Assembly (NCBI RefSeq): GCF_003473485.1
Contig: NC_053046.1
Coordinates: forward strand, 43,113,832 to 43,177,831
Source: Medicago truncatula
Lineage: Eukaryota > Streptophyta > Magnoliopsida > Fabales > Fabaceae
Reading direction: 5' to 3'
DNA: 64,000 bases
The notes beneath the pieces are model-generated. The model did not search any database, was not told the origin of the DNA, and was given only the letters and a program-made list of their open reading frames with translations. The translations under genes were made by a program, and so were the position numbers. Every line of letters starts with the position of its first letter. Position 1 is the stretch's first letter. This document shows positions 10,960 through 21,931 of this stretch, piece by piece.

Positions 10960-13900
10960 ATGGCTGCAGTAGCTGTTGGTGAAGCATTTCTGTCAGCTTT
11001 CATTGAAGTTGTCCTTGACAGGCTTGCTTCTCCTGAGGTTATTGACTTGATACGTGGGAAGAAAGTTGACGTCAATTTGATCCAAAGGTTGAAGAACACT
11101 CTTTATGCTGTTGAAGCTGTCTTGAATGATGCTGAACAGAAACAGTTCAAAGACTCTGCTGTTAACAAATGGCTCGATGATCTCAAAGATGCTGTCTATG
11201 TTGCTGATGACATTTTGGATCACATCTCTACTAAAGCTGCTGCTACTTCTTGGAAGAACAAGGAGAAGCAGGTGAGTACTCTTAACTACTTCTCTCGCTT
11301 TTTCAACTTTGAAGAAAGAGATATGTTTTGTAAGTTGGAAAATATCGCCGCTAGACTTGAATCCATTCTCAAATTCAAAGATATTCTTGGTCTTCAACAT
11401 ATTGCTAGTGACCACCACTCTTCTTGGAGAACCCCATCAACCTCTCTTGATGCTGGCGAATCTAGCATATTTGGAAGAGATAAAGACAAAGAAGCCATAC
11501 TCAAGTTACTCTTAGATGATGATCATGTTGATGATAAGACTTGTGTGAGTGTGATCCCCATAGTTGGCATGGGTGGGGTGGGAAAAACCACTTTAGCCCA
11601 ATCTGTGTACAACCATGACAATATAAAGCAAAAGTTTGATGTTCAAGCATGGGCTTGTGTTTCTGACCATTTCGATGAATTCAAGGTTACAAAGGCAATC
11701 ATGGAGGCAGTTACTAGAAGTGCTTGTAATATAAATAATATAGAGTTGCTTCATCTAGATTTGAAGGAAAAACTGTCCGGAAAGAAGTTCTTAATTGTTT
11801 TAGATGATTTCTGGACCGAGGATTATGATGCTTGGAATTCTCTTTTAAGGCCTCTTCAATATGGTACCAAGGGAAGTAAAATTCTTGTAACAACCCATAT
11901 TAAAAAAGTTGCTTCTATGGTACAAACTTTTCAAGGTTACTCTCTTGAGCAATTGTCTGAAGAAGATTGTTGGTCCGTGTTTGCAAACCATGCCTGTCTT
12001 CCTCCAGAAGAATCCTTTGAGAAAATGGATCTCCAAAAAATTGGCAAAGAGATTGTTAGAAAATGTCAGGGATTGCCTTTAGCAGCACAATCACTTGGGG
12101 GCTTGTTGCGAAGTAAACGTAACCTCAAGGACTGGGATGATATACTAAATAGTAACATTTGGGAAAATGAGAGTAAGATCATTCCAGCACTCCGAATCAG
12201 TTATCATTATCTCCTTCCTTATTTGAAACGTTGCTTTGTTTATTGTTCCTTATATCCTAAGGATTATGAATTTCATAAAGACAATTTGATCTTGTTATGG
12301 ATGGCCGAAGGTCTTTTACAGCCTAAAAGAAGTGGGATGACTTTAGAAGAAGTTGGTAATGAATATTTTAATGACTTAGCTTCAAGGTCATTTTTTCAAT
12401 GTTCTGGAAATGAGAACAAAAGTTTTGTGATGCATGATCTAGTGCACGATTTAGCCACGTTGCTCGGTGGGGAATTCTATTACAGAACAGAAGAACTTGG
12501 AAATGAAACAAAGATTAGTACCAAGACTCGTCATTTATCATTTAGCACATTCACTGATCCAATCTCGGAAAACTTTGATATTTTTGGCCGAGCAAAACAT
12601 CTTCGGACGTTTTTGACAATCAATTTTGACCATCCTCCATTCAAAAATGAAAAGGCACCATGCACCATTTTGTCAAATTTGAAGTGCTTGAGAGTTTTGT
12701 CATTTTCACACTTTCCATATCTTGATGCATTGCCTGATTCAATAGGTGAACTGATCCATTTATGTTATTTTTTGGATATCTCTAAAACAACTATAAAGAC
12801 GTTACCAAAGTCATTGTGTAATCTGTACAATCTACAAACGTTGAAGTTGTGTTATTGTAATTATCTAAAAAGGCTTCCCAATGGCATGCAAAATCTTGTA
12901 AATTTGCGCCATCTTAGTTTCATTGGTACTAGGTTAGAAGAGATGACTGGAGAAATGAGCAAATTAAAAAATTTGCAATATTTGAGTTGCTTTGTTGTGG
13001 GCAAGCCTGAAGAGAAAGGGATCAAGGAATTGGGAGCACTTTCAAATCTTCATGGATCACTTTCAATTGAGAAGTTAGAGAATGTGACCAACAACTTTGA
13101 AGCATCAGAGGCAAAGATAATGGACAAGCACCTTGAGAAATTACTATTGTCATGGTCTCTAGATGCAATGAATAATTTTACAGATTCGCAAAGTGAGATG
13201 GATATACTGTGCAAGTTACAGCCTGCCAAGTACCTGGAAAAGCTAGGTATAGATGGATACAGGGGCACGCGATTTCCAGAATGGGTTGGAGATCCTTCTT
13301 ACCACAATTTGACCAAGTTATCTCTGTCTCATTGTCAGAATTGTTGTATCCTTCCACCACTTGGACAATTACGTTCTCTGAAGAAGTTGGTAATTTATCG
13401 AATGAGTATGCTGAAGATTATTGGATCTGAATTTTTCAAGATTGGTGATTCGTTTTCAGAGACACCTTTTCCCTCCCTTGAATGTCTGGTGTTTAGTAAC
13501 ATGCCATGTTGGGAAATGTGGCAGCATCCCGAAGATTCATATGATTCTTTCCCTGTACTTAAATCTCTTTAGATTCGTGATTGTCCAAGATTACAGGGAG
13601 ATTTTCCATCTCATCTTCCCGTTTTGGAAAAAATTAGGATTGATGGATGCAACTTGCTTGGTTCTTCTCTCCCAAGGGCTCATGCCATCCGTGATTTATA
13701 CATAATTGAAAGCAATAAAGTAGTCTTGCATGAGCTACCCCTTTCATTGAAAGTGTTATCCATCGAAGGAAGAGATGTGACAAAGTCCTTCTTTGAAGTC
13801 ATTGTCATCACCCCATCAATATCTATTAAAAATTTGGAGATTGAGGATTGTTCCTCTGCAGTTTTGTTTCCCAGAGATTTTTTACCCTTATCCTTAGAGA

Positions 13901-14730
13901 GGTTGTCCATCATAAATTTTAGAAATCTAGATTTCTCAATGCAAAGCCATCTGCATGAGTCATTTAAGTATCTTCGTATAGATAGGTGTGATTCTCTCGC
14001 AACCCTCCCACTGGAGGCCCTTCCAAACCTCTACTCTCTCGAAATCAATAACTGTAAAAGCATTGAATATGTTTCCGCTTCAAAGATCCTTCAAAATCTC
14101 TTTCATATTATAATTAGAGATTGCCCCAAATTTGTATCATTCTCAAGAGAAGGATTGTCTGCGCCCAACTTGAAACAATTGCACATCTTCAATTGCTTTA
14201 ACTTAAAGTCATTACCTTGTCATGTAAATACTCTTCTCCCAAAGTTAAACGATGTGCAAATGTATGATTGCCCAAATACTGAGATGTTTCCAGAAGGGGG
14301 TATGCCGCGTAGTTTGAGATCACTTTGTGTTGGAAATTGTGAGAAATTATTGAGGAATCCATCTCTAACTTCGATGGACATGCTTACCCGACTTAAAATT
14401 TATGGACCATGTGATGGTGTCGAGTCCTTCCCGAGCAAGGGTTTTGTGTTGCTGCCTCCCTCCCTTACCTCCCTGGATCTATGGACTTTTTCAAGCCTGC
14501 ACACATTGGAGTGCATGGGGCTTCTCCACCTCAAGTCCCTCCAACAATTAACAGTTGAAGACTGTCCCATGCTGGAGACTATGGAAGGAGAAAGGCTGCC
14601 TCCTTCTCTAATAAAACTTGAAATTGTTGAATGTCCTTTGTTGGAAGAAAGGTGCCGCATGAAACACCCGCAAATTTGGCCCAAAATTTCCCTCATCAGA
14701 GGCATCATGGTTGATGGCAAATGGATTTAG
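10960..14730 (+). pseudogene. CC-NBS-LRR disease-resistance protein homologue with one in-frame TAG
   Basis: CNL proteins are intracellular immune receptors. I chose ATG 10960 (MAAVAVGEAFLSAF, the usual start of this clade) over ATG 10948. An Rx-type coiled coil (to about residue 140) carries WLDDLKDAVYVADDILD. The NB-ARC has P-loop GMGGVGKTT (about 204-212), kinase-2 FLIVLDDFW (277-285), RNBS-B ILVTTH (308-313), GLPL (371-374), CFVYCSLYPKD and MHD (about 491-493). LRRs fill the rest. Codon 871 (13570-13572) is TAG inside LKSL*IRDCP. The same frame then runs open to TAG at 14728-14730, for 1256 codons in all, with no frameshift seen. The product as it stands would be 870 residues, lacking about a third of the protein. 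RNBS-B His313 replaces the usual Arg of TTR. It is a recent pseudogene, a truncated receptor, or a sequencing error. Confidence 0.88.
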
Positions 14731-16615
14731 CAAGCTTGAACTTTGATTTCAACAGGTAATTTTTCTTCCATTATTTTACGATAAAATATGATTTCAATTT
14801 CTATAATTTTTACTGCTTAACTCAGTCATTACATGTTCTTTAGCTTTGTTGTAGGCTCTTAGACTTGTAATATGAAGAAATCAGGTGCTTCGCACAAGAC
14901 TAATTTGGATATTCCACTTCCCTTTTTGGTAACATATCATACTCATTAGTCATTAGTTGCTGTGGGCCATTGTGGATTAGTATTATCCATATATTCAATT
15001 TGGGTTAATTAGGATTTCAATTTTAAACAGCTGCTGAGATATGTAGCTGTAACACTCCATGAAAGAAAGTCCATAATGCATGGCTCTAGAGGTATGCTCT
15101 TATGTCTTTCTGTCCCTTAATGTCTCGTACCCTCCTAACAATGCTTTCTCATGCTGTACATTTTATCTCTTTATATGTATAAAAATGCTTTCTCTGCTGT
15201 TGCACCATTTTGAATTTGTCTACACGTTGCTCGGAATTTTTTTTCCATGGAACAAATAGACAATGCCAGTTGTATTATGCTAATTAGTAGACAAGTGGAT
15301 TAATGATGTAAGGGAAGGAAATTGAAAATCTGGGGTGAAGGAGAGAGCCACAATCCAGACAACCAGTCTAACTGCAGAATCCTTCCCCACAAGGCCACAA
15401 CAATTATTAGAAAATCTTAAGTTATCGAATCACCATATTAACTGTAGTACACAAACTGTTAACAACTTTTGGTATTTAATGTAATGCATACTTTTGCAGG
15501 TAGACAATATCCTAGGCCCATGATTCTCTTGAAAGCTTGAGATGTCTACTACTGTGATGCAAGGTTTGTTGGCATTGTTAACTCGAAAATTAAAATCTAA
15601 TTGTATTTTATTTGAACTTGTACTGGTTCTTAAAAAGTTTATTATCATAGTTGGATGGGATGCTGCAAGGGGAATTGGCGCATGAAATAAAGCAGTAGAC
15701 ACTTGGAGTGGATTCCGAAGGTAGTTTGAGGATTCCAAAGGATCTGCTAAATTCTATGGATGTAGATTTTGAGATGCTGAGGGATTTTTGAGTACTTTGC
15801 ATTGATTGCAGAAGTTTCGACGTCCTTAATTTTGCATGTTGGTATGGAATTTGACCATGGTGGTAATGCTAGACTGCTGAAGTAAACACGAGTGATTGCT
15901 GCTGTCCTGGTCTATTTAAGCAGGGCCACGTTTCAATTAGAATATGGTTTCTAATTTAATATGTCAAGAAGCTGGCATTCAGTTCCCATGTATGTTTACC
16001 TTGGGTAATAAATCATGAGAGGATTATAAGATTCTGTCAAACATCTCGTTGTGTAACTAGAAGGATAACTCATTAAACTAGAAGGGTAACAATACCGATG
16101 GAGATAAAAGTCAAATGACTTTGGTGAACTTATGAGTTTTAATCTGCATATGATTGTTTGGAACTTCTAGCCAACCTGTTATGTGGGGGTCATAGACCAC
16201 TTTATATTGCAAAATTCTTGTGTTATTGATCACTCATTGCCTGACTTATACTTTAATCAACGCGTATGTTTTGGTTCTATTGCAGCAACTGATAGGTAAA
16301 GTTTAGTGTTGGTTGTGCTTTTGATTCTATTTTTAAGTTTGGTAGACTGCTTGTGAGTATTTGAATGACTTAGCATTTTAGTCCTTGAAGCTGTTAGGGT
16401 TGGTCAATTTAGTCCGTCAATATATATTTTTCCTATAATTATGCGGGGCTTGTACTGGTTTCTTATTCCTGTATACCTTTGAACACTTCTTGCATTCCTT
16501 CATTATTTAATATTCTTCTTTTGCTGATAATTATATATCCTAAAACCTGATCCACAAAAGCATATGTTCAAAATTTGTTCTAATCTTAAATCAATTTCAT
16601 TGGTATGCTAACACC
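14731..16615. other. Intergenic between NBS-LRR and NF-YB fragment
   Basis: No supported gene was found. The start may contain the NBS-LRR 3' UTR, possibly with introns (AACAGGTAATTT at about 14751 resembles a donor site), but this cannot be proved without transcripts. Confidence 0.4.
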
Positions 16616-16959
16616 TAGATTGTAGAACAACAATTACTGCTGAAGATTTGTTAGCTACTATGCAAAAATTGGGCTTTGATGACTATGCTCGGTATTCCTT
16701 CCGCTACATCCAACTTTTTCGTCATGGTGCTCGTGTAGGTCAATATGCTCCCCCACCTCCACCTCCACCACCGCCGCCACAGGATTTTCAAGCTCATAAT
16801 TTTCCATTGGATCCGAATTTCATGTTTGCCGACCCAACAGAAATGGGTGCAATTTTAGGAGATGGTGATGATGAAAGAGAACTTGGTGGTGGTGGTGGTG
16901 ATGGCAACTCAAGTGATGGAAGCTTTGATGTTTTTGCTTTTCTTAATAGTGATGACTGA
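16616..16959 (+). pseudogene. 5'-truncated NF-YB copy
   Basis: From TAGATTGTAGAACAAC at 16616 onward this closely copies exon 2 of the NF-YB gene (from about 7396). It keeps TITAEDLLATMQKLGFDDY, the RYSFRYIQLFRHG segment, the ten prolines, and the tail ending FLNSDD at 16959. The first two-thirds of the histone fold (FPIANV through the FISFV helix) is absent, so it cannot form an NF-YB/NF-YC dimer. There are small differences: one D codon fewer in the acidic run, and FMFAD in place of SVLTD. The preceding bases CACCTAG could mimic a splice acceptor, but no matching upstream exon was found. Confidence 0.85.
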
Positions 16960-17730
16960 TATCACTTCTTTGATAATATATAAGTGAGGTACATGACAGT
17001 ATTGGTAAGAGAATGCTAGAGTTGTGATATTTGCATGAAGTTTAAATAATACTGATAAAGCTCTATTGCGAGTTTGCTAGGTTTTCATATCTTCGAATGT
17101 CTTTCAGACAAAATGTATAAAAATCTATTGAGTTTTTCTGGATTAGTTCATGCACCAAGGTTGTTTTTATTTTCTTACATAATTTTATTTACTAGCATAA
17201 TAAGCACTTGTGAAATTATTTGATTCTACTTTCGTAGTACATTGCATACTAATGTGAATATTGATGATTAATTATTCATCAAGTTATCTTTTTTTTTTTT
17301 TTTTTTTTTGTGGTGGTCGGGGTTTGAATCCCAAACCATGCATATATTATCCACTGTTTCTAACAACTTAGTTAAACTCACGAAGACATTCATCAAACTA
17401 TCTAATAATAAATTCAGCGCATTGAGAAAATTGATTAATGAAAAATTAAAGTGATATCACATATCCCCTACCTATGTATATATGGATCTTCTACTTCATG
17501 AGAGAGATAACGAAAGTTGTTGCAAGAGAGAGACGTGGACAGGCAGATCGAAACAAAGTAAGAAGCGCATCTAAATTTGGGGAGAGAATCTTGACATTTT
17601 AGTTTGAAAAAGTTGATCTCTACATCTCTCTTTCACTCTTTATTTGTTTGTCTCGGGGCGACTGAGAGAAGAAATTTTTTTATCTTTCATTTATGTTGCA
17701 TTTAATATTTTGTTCTTGATATAATATATT
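16960..17730. repeat. Duplicated NF-YB downstream and intron sequence, rearranged
   Basis: 16960-17424 matches the downstream region of the first NF-YB copy (7734-9666) with large gaps, for example GAATGCTAGAGTTGTGA and TGGATTAGTTCATGCACCAA. At 17425 it switches to sequence matching the first copy's intron from 6181 (AGAAAATTGATTAATG, then GGAGAGAATCTTGA), and homology ends at about 17730. The order is therefore permuted relative to the first locus. Confidence 0.7.
17290..17387 (-). mobile_element. tRNA-derived SINE, minus orientation
   Basis: Read on the minus strand it shows TTAACTAAGTTGTTAG (box A-like) and GGGATTCAAACCCCGACC (box B-like), then a long A tail (the T run at 17290-17309). 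It is flanked by 16-bp repeats ATTCATCAAGTTATCT (17274-17289) and ATTCATCAAACTATCT (17388-17403), with two mismatches. It inserted in the duplicated NF-YB downstream region. Confidence 0.7.
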
Positions 17731-19149
17731 TTTAACCTAACAATTTGGATATTCGAACTCCGACATAATGTCTAATCTAACAATTTCGACATATTTTATG
17801 AATTGAGCTAGTATTTTTGGACAATATCCACTGCTAGTTGTTTTTTAATTGATATCTTTTGTATATATTATGCATTATTCATACCAATTGAGCTAAGCTC
17901 ACGAGGACATGTAAAGGAAGGTTTAAGTGTCAACTTTAAAAATATTAGGTAATTTCGTGAATATAATTTTGATTAATTCATTGGCCTTTTAAAAAAACAT
18001 GAATTTAAAGACGCCCTTTAAAAACGAATTTAATTTTTTATCAAAAAAAATTACTTTAGATAGATTTTTTTGAAAAGAACTTTATTTGGAATTACTTTTT
18101 TTTAAGAAGAATAACTTTTTTTTATTTAAAATGTAATTTTTTAAAAAAAATATTTTATTTAAAAAAATTACTTTTTTATTTAGAAATTACTTTATATTAT
18201 AGTGCTTTGTCACGTATATAATAGTAAAGAATTTTTTTAATTCATTGAATAACCAATATATCTGATAAATATATACTATTTGAATTTTACTTTTAATCCC
18301 TTAATTCATTTTCTACTCTCACTAAAACAATACTTCCAATTTGAAATTAAACTTTTTGTTTCTCAAGTACTATTATATATTTATATTCAGTGTTAAATAT
18401 GATTTAAGTCTATCTAAAGATATCATCTTTCACTTTTAGAGTCCTGAATTTTTTGTGTTCAATTTTCGGCTCGGTTTCTTCTTCTTGTTTTTTTTTTTTT
18501 TTTTTTTTAGAAAATTTCACATTTATTAATATTGTTTTGACCAATTTAATTATTAACCATAAATATAAATATTCTTGAAATATTGTTTTGACCAAATTAA
18601 TTATTTAATAGTATATAAACATTTTATGCTTAATAAGCGTAAATATAAATCTTGTAAAAAATCTATAGATTCTTATTTCAAACGAATATTTTTATGATAT
18701 ATATTGAGTGCAAAATATCATTAACTTTATAATTTAAGTGGAAAAAATTAAGCTTCAATCTTTTTCTCTGGGCTCAATACTCAACATTGTTTTTCGGTTG
18801 TTTCCTATAAGTTTGTTCTCTCTTTCTCTTTGTTTGTTCTTATTTATTTTCGTTGTAATGTGACTTTGTAAATTCTTTTAAAGTCGTCTCTTCTTTGACA
18901 TTTAAAAAAAAAAAAACTTAATAACTTAACTATATAATCTTAAATTTCAGAATTTAATTTATAATTTGAAGTTATAGATAAATTAATAAAGGTTAAATAA
19001 TTAAATTATTAAATTAATGATATTTTAAAGTCTTATCAATTATGTACCATAAAAAACTCGTTTGGAACATGAAATGTGAACTTTTGTATAAAAAAATAAA
19101 TAAATAAAAAGGAGTCGAATCTTTTAATTTTTTTTACCAAAGCAAAGTT
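17731..19149. other. AT-rich intergenic
   Basis: No gene was found. A reversed SINE head (minus strand CGTGAGCTTAGCTCAATTGG) lies at about 17885-17908. Homopolymer T and A runs are frequent (18490-18508, 18903-18916). Confidence 0.4.
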
Positions 19150-19960
19150 AACAACTATCATTAATCAACCAATGTTCAATAAAAGAAGGATAAGAATAAA
19201 AAAATACGGTGACTAGCCCAATAACAAGCAGTCCTAGCTAAAGTATTAGCAATCATGTTCTCTTGTCTCCTAACAAACTTCACCTCGAAGTTGGAATGTA
19301 AAGATAACCGGTAAATAATACTAGAAACAATAGCATAGAATTCTGAATCACAATGGTCCAGAGACGATAGAGTTTGCACTAGAGTAGTTGAGTCGGACTC
19401 GAAGACAACCCGGTCCAGTTGTTCACATGAGCAAAGTGAATGACATTGAGTAAGGCTATTGTCTCCCCCTCCAAAACTGTCATATTTTTCTATATGTCAT
19501 TTCGTTTGAGCTCGAATAAATTTCCCACGGGAGTCTTTAACACTACACACAAAAGATGTAAGATAGTTACGGTCATGGAACGCGGCATCCACATTGCACT
19601 TCAACCACATCTCGCTCGGTTTCTCCCAAATTGGGTTGATACCTTGCACTCTATTCTGCCCGTGTTGCACAACCGGTGGCGAGGGTTGTTTATGAACCTC
19701 TTGCCATTATTGTCATGTATCTAGTGTTGTCCTTCCAATGCGTTGAAATATGATGAGCGACATTCCAAATGACATCATTACGTGTAGCCCAAATATGTCA
19801 AAGAAGTAAATTCACCCGATCAGCAATGTCTCGACTTTTTGAATAGCATATGTCAAAAACAAAATCTGTCGACTGCTCTCAGTTCCAACTCATGTTTGCA
19901 GCATAGTTGAAAGTCTTGTCCAATTGAAAAGAGAAAATTTAGAAAGACAAAAAATTGAAT
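19150..19960 (-). pseudogene. Decayed LINE 3' end with RNase H-like domain
   Basis: On the minus strand the translation gives, in broken frame, KCNVDAAFHD, SVKDSRGKFIRAQ, VFESDSTTLVQTL, then SEFYAIVSSIIYRLS and FEVKFVRRQENMIANTLART. This is the plant LINE C-terminal RNase H (RVT_3) pattern, with the D of NVDAA and the E and D of FESDS. Stops interrupt it (K*HIEK and W*KCN), so it is not functional. An A-rich stretch near 19110-19135 would be the remnant of the element's tail. Confidence 0.75.
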
Positions 19961-20440
19961 AGAAAATAGAGACTAAAAAATTTGATATATTTAGAAGAAC
20001 TAAAACACATTTAACCTTTATATTTATTTCAATTCTGATCTCAACTTAAAAGAACAATCATCTTCTAATAATTTTGTCAAAGACTAATATTTTTTTAGCC
20101 AACAACTAATTCTTATTCTCTTCCTTTTAAACAAAAAAGAATATTCATTAGTCAATTTTCTTTTTACGATTTAGTAATAGTTTTATGGGTAAAAATATTT
20201 TCCCTATTTTGTTCTTATAACTTCACTTTAATGAGATCATTCATTTAACACAAAATCAGTAAAAAAAAAATTAAAAAAAAATGTTATTGACTCAATTTTT
20301 GTTATTTTCTTACCATTGTTTTTTTTTTCTTATACAATAAAATAATCCCCCCTCTCTCTCTCCCCCCCATTCCAAAATTACCAGAAGAAAAAAAAAACAC
20401 TCTTAACTATATTCAATCTGAAATTGGCCAAAAAGAGAAG

Positions 20441-21931
20441 ATGGGCATGCCAATGTTGATGAAGTATTTGGTTCAATTCCGGTATGTGTTTCTCATCACA
20501 GCCTCTATTTTTTTTGTCTCTCTACTTTTTCTAGATTATTATCAAGAGATATTCGCTGCACCCTCAACTTTTTCTACTATTTGTTGTGGTACTAATAACC
20601 AAAATAATGTAACCAATGAGGCCACATCAAATGATGAAGGGAATAGGAGAACAAATCCTTTGATTAAACACAATGTTGATGAAGTATTTAAAAAGTTGCC
20701 GCCAAAAATTATGGATCCTTGTTTAGGTCAGTATATCTATGTTTATGATCTTCCTGCTAGATTCAATGAGGATTTGTTGAAAGGATGCCACTCTCTACAG
20801 AAGTGGGAAAATATGTGTGTTTACCTATCAAACTTAGGTGTAGGACCTAAGATTATTGAGAAAACAAAGAAAAAAGTGCTATCAAAGAAGAGTTGGTATG
20901 CAACAAATCAATTTTCCCTTGAAGTAATTTTCCACAACACAATGAAACATTACAAGTGTTTAACCAATGATTCATCCTTGGCTTCAGCTATATATATACC
21001 ATACTATGCTGGTCTTGATGCAGGTCAATATCTATGGGAATTTAATATTTCCATGATAGATAAATCACCAAATGAATTTGTGAAATGGTTAGCACAACAA
21101 TCTCAGTGGAAAAGATTGCATGGTAAAGATCATTTCATGGTTGGTGGAAGAATTGGTTGTGATTTTAGGAGAGAAGGAGATTTGGATGATGATTTTGGAA
21201 CAAAGCTAATGTCCTTGCCAGAATTAAGTAACGTGTCATTTTTGTTAATAGAATCGTGTAAAGGTTTATATGACAATGAATTTCCAATTCCATATCCAAC
21301 TTATTTTCATCCAACAAATGATGATGAGATTTTTAATTGGCAAAGGAAAATGAGAGATAGGAAAAGGAATTATTTGTTTTCATTTGTCGGTGCTCCAAGA
21401 CCTAATTCAACATCTTCTATTAGAAATGAGTTAATCAAACATTGTGAATCTTCTAAGAGTTGCAAATTTGTTCGATGTTATCATGGTTCTAGTAAGAAAA
21501 AAAGTTGCCGCGATCCTGTTCAAGTTATGGATAATTTTCAGAATTCGGTTTTTTGTTTACAACCGGTTGGGGATTCTTTTACTAGAAGATCAATATTTGA
21601 TTCGATTTTGGCAGGTTGTATTCCTGTTTTCTTGCATCCACTGTCAGCATACAAGCAATATTTGTGGCATTTTCCTAAAAACGGTTCTAGTTACTCTGTG
21701 TTCATACCTGAAATCGATGTCAAAGAGGGGAGAGTGATGATTAATGAGACATTGTTCAATGTTTCAAAAAGTGAAGTGTTGGCAATGAGAGAAGAAGTTA
21801 TAAGACTCATTCCGAGGATTGTGTATCGTTATCCAGGTTCTAGATTAGAGACAATTGAAGATGCTTTTGATATAGCTGTTAAGGGAGTTCTTGGAAGAAT
21901 TGAAGCAATGAGAAGACAAATACAAATGTAA
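20441..21931 (+). CDS. MUR3/KATAMARI1-like xyloglucan galactosyltransferase (GT47, exostosin family)
   Basis: This is a 496-residue single-exon protein. Family members are Golgi type II membrane glycosyltransferases that add sugar to xyloglucan side chains for the cell wall. A short basic head and one membrane anchor (about 16-33, YVFLITASIFFVSLLFLDYY) are followed by a stem. The GT47 domain opens at CLGQYIYVYDLPARFN (94-109). Then come LIESCKGLYDNEFPIPYPT, YLFSFVGAPRP, the nucleotide-sugar region [20 protein letters not shown] (from 377), and a C-terminal helix ([17 protein letters not shown]). No frame break is seen and the length is normal. The exact donor and acceptor sugars cannot be read from sequence; this divergent subgroup need not be a true MUR3. 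It heads segmental unit 1 and has a broken sister at 26029. Confidence 0.9.
   Translation: MGMPMLMKYLVQFRYVFLITASIFFVSLLFLDYYQEIFAAPSTFSTICCGTNNQNNVTNEATSNDEGNRRTNPLIKHNVDEVFKKLPPKIMDPCLGQYIYVYDLPARFNEDLLKGCHSLQKWENMCVYLSNLGVGPKIIEKTKKKVLSKKSWYATNQFSLEVIFHNTMKHYKCLTNDSSLASAIYIPYYAGLDAGQYLWEFNISMIDKSPNEFVKWLAQQSQWKRLHGKDHFMVGGRIGCDFRREGDLDDDFGTKLMSLPELSNVSFLLIESCKGLYDNEFPIPYPTYFHPTNDDEIFNWQRKMRDRKRNYLFSFVGAPRPNSTSSIRNELIKHCESSKSCKFVRCYHGSSKKKSCRDPVQVMDNFQNSVFCLQPVGDSFTRRSIFDSILAGCIPVFLHPLSAYKQYLWHFPKNGSSYSVFIPEIDVKEGRVMINETLFNVSKSEVLAMREEVIRLIPRIVYRYPGSRLETIEDAFDIAVKGVLGRIEAMRRQIQM

Noticed and set aside
10993-11418. 141-codon open frame on the minus strand inside the NBS-LRR gene
   Set aside because: It is antisense to the clearly coding CC/NB-ARC region and shows no family motif; it is a shadow of the real frame.
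13552-13570. Mini-intron (GTACTT...TTTAG) that would remove the NBS-LRR stop codon
   Set aside because: Eighteen bases is far below the minimum plant intron length, so it cannot be spliced.
19440-19724. 94-codon plus-strand open frame
   Set aside because: It is the antisense of the LINE RNase H remnant; the minus-strand translation carries the recognisable motifs.
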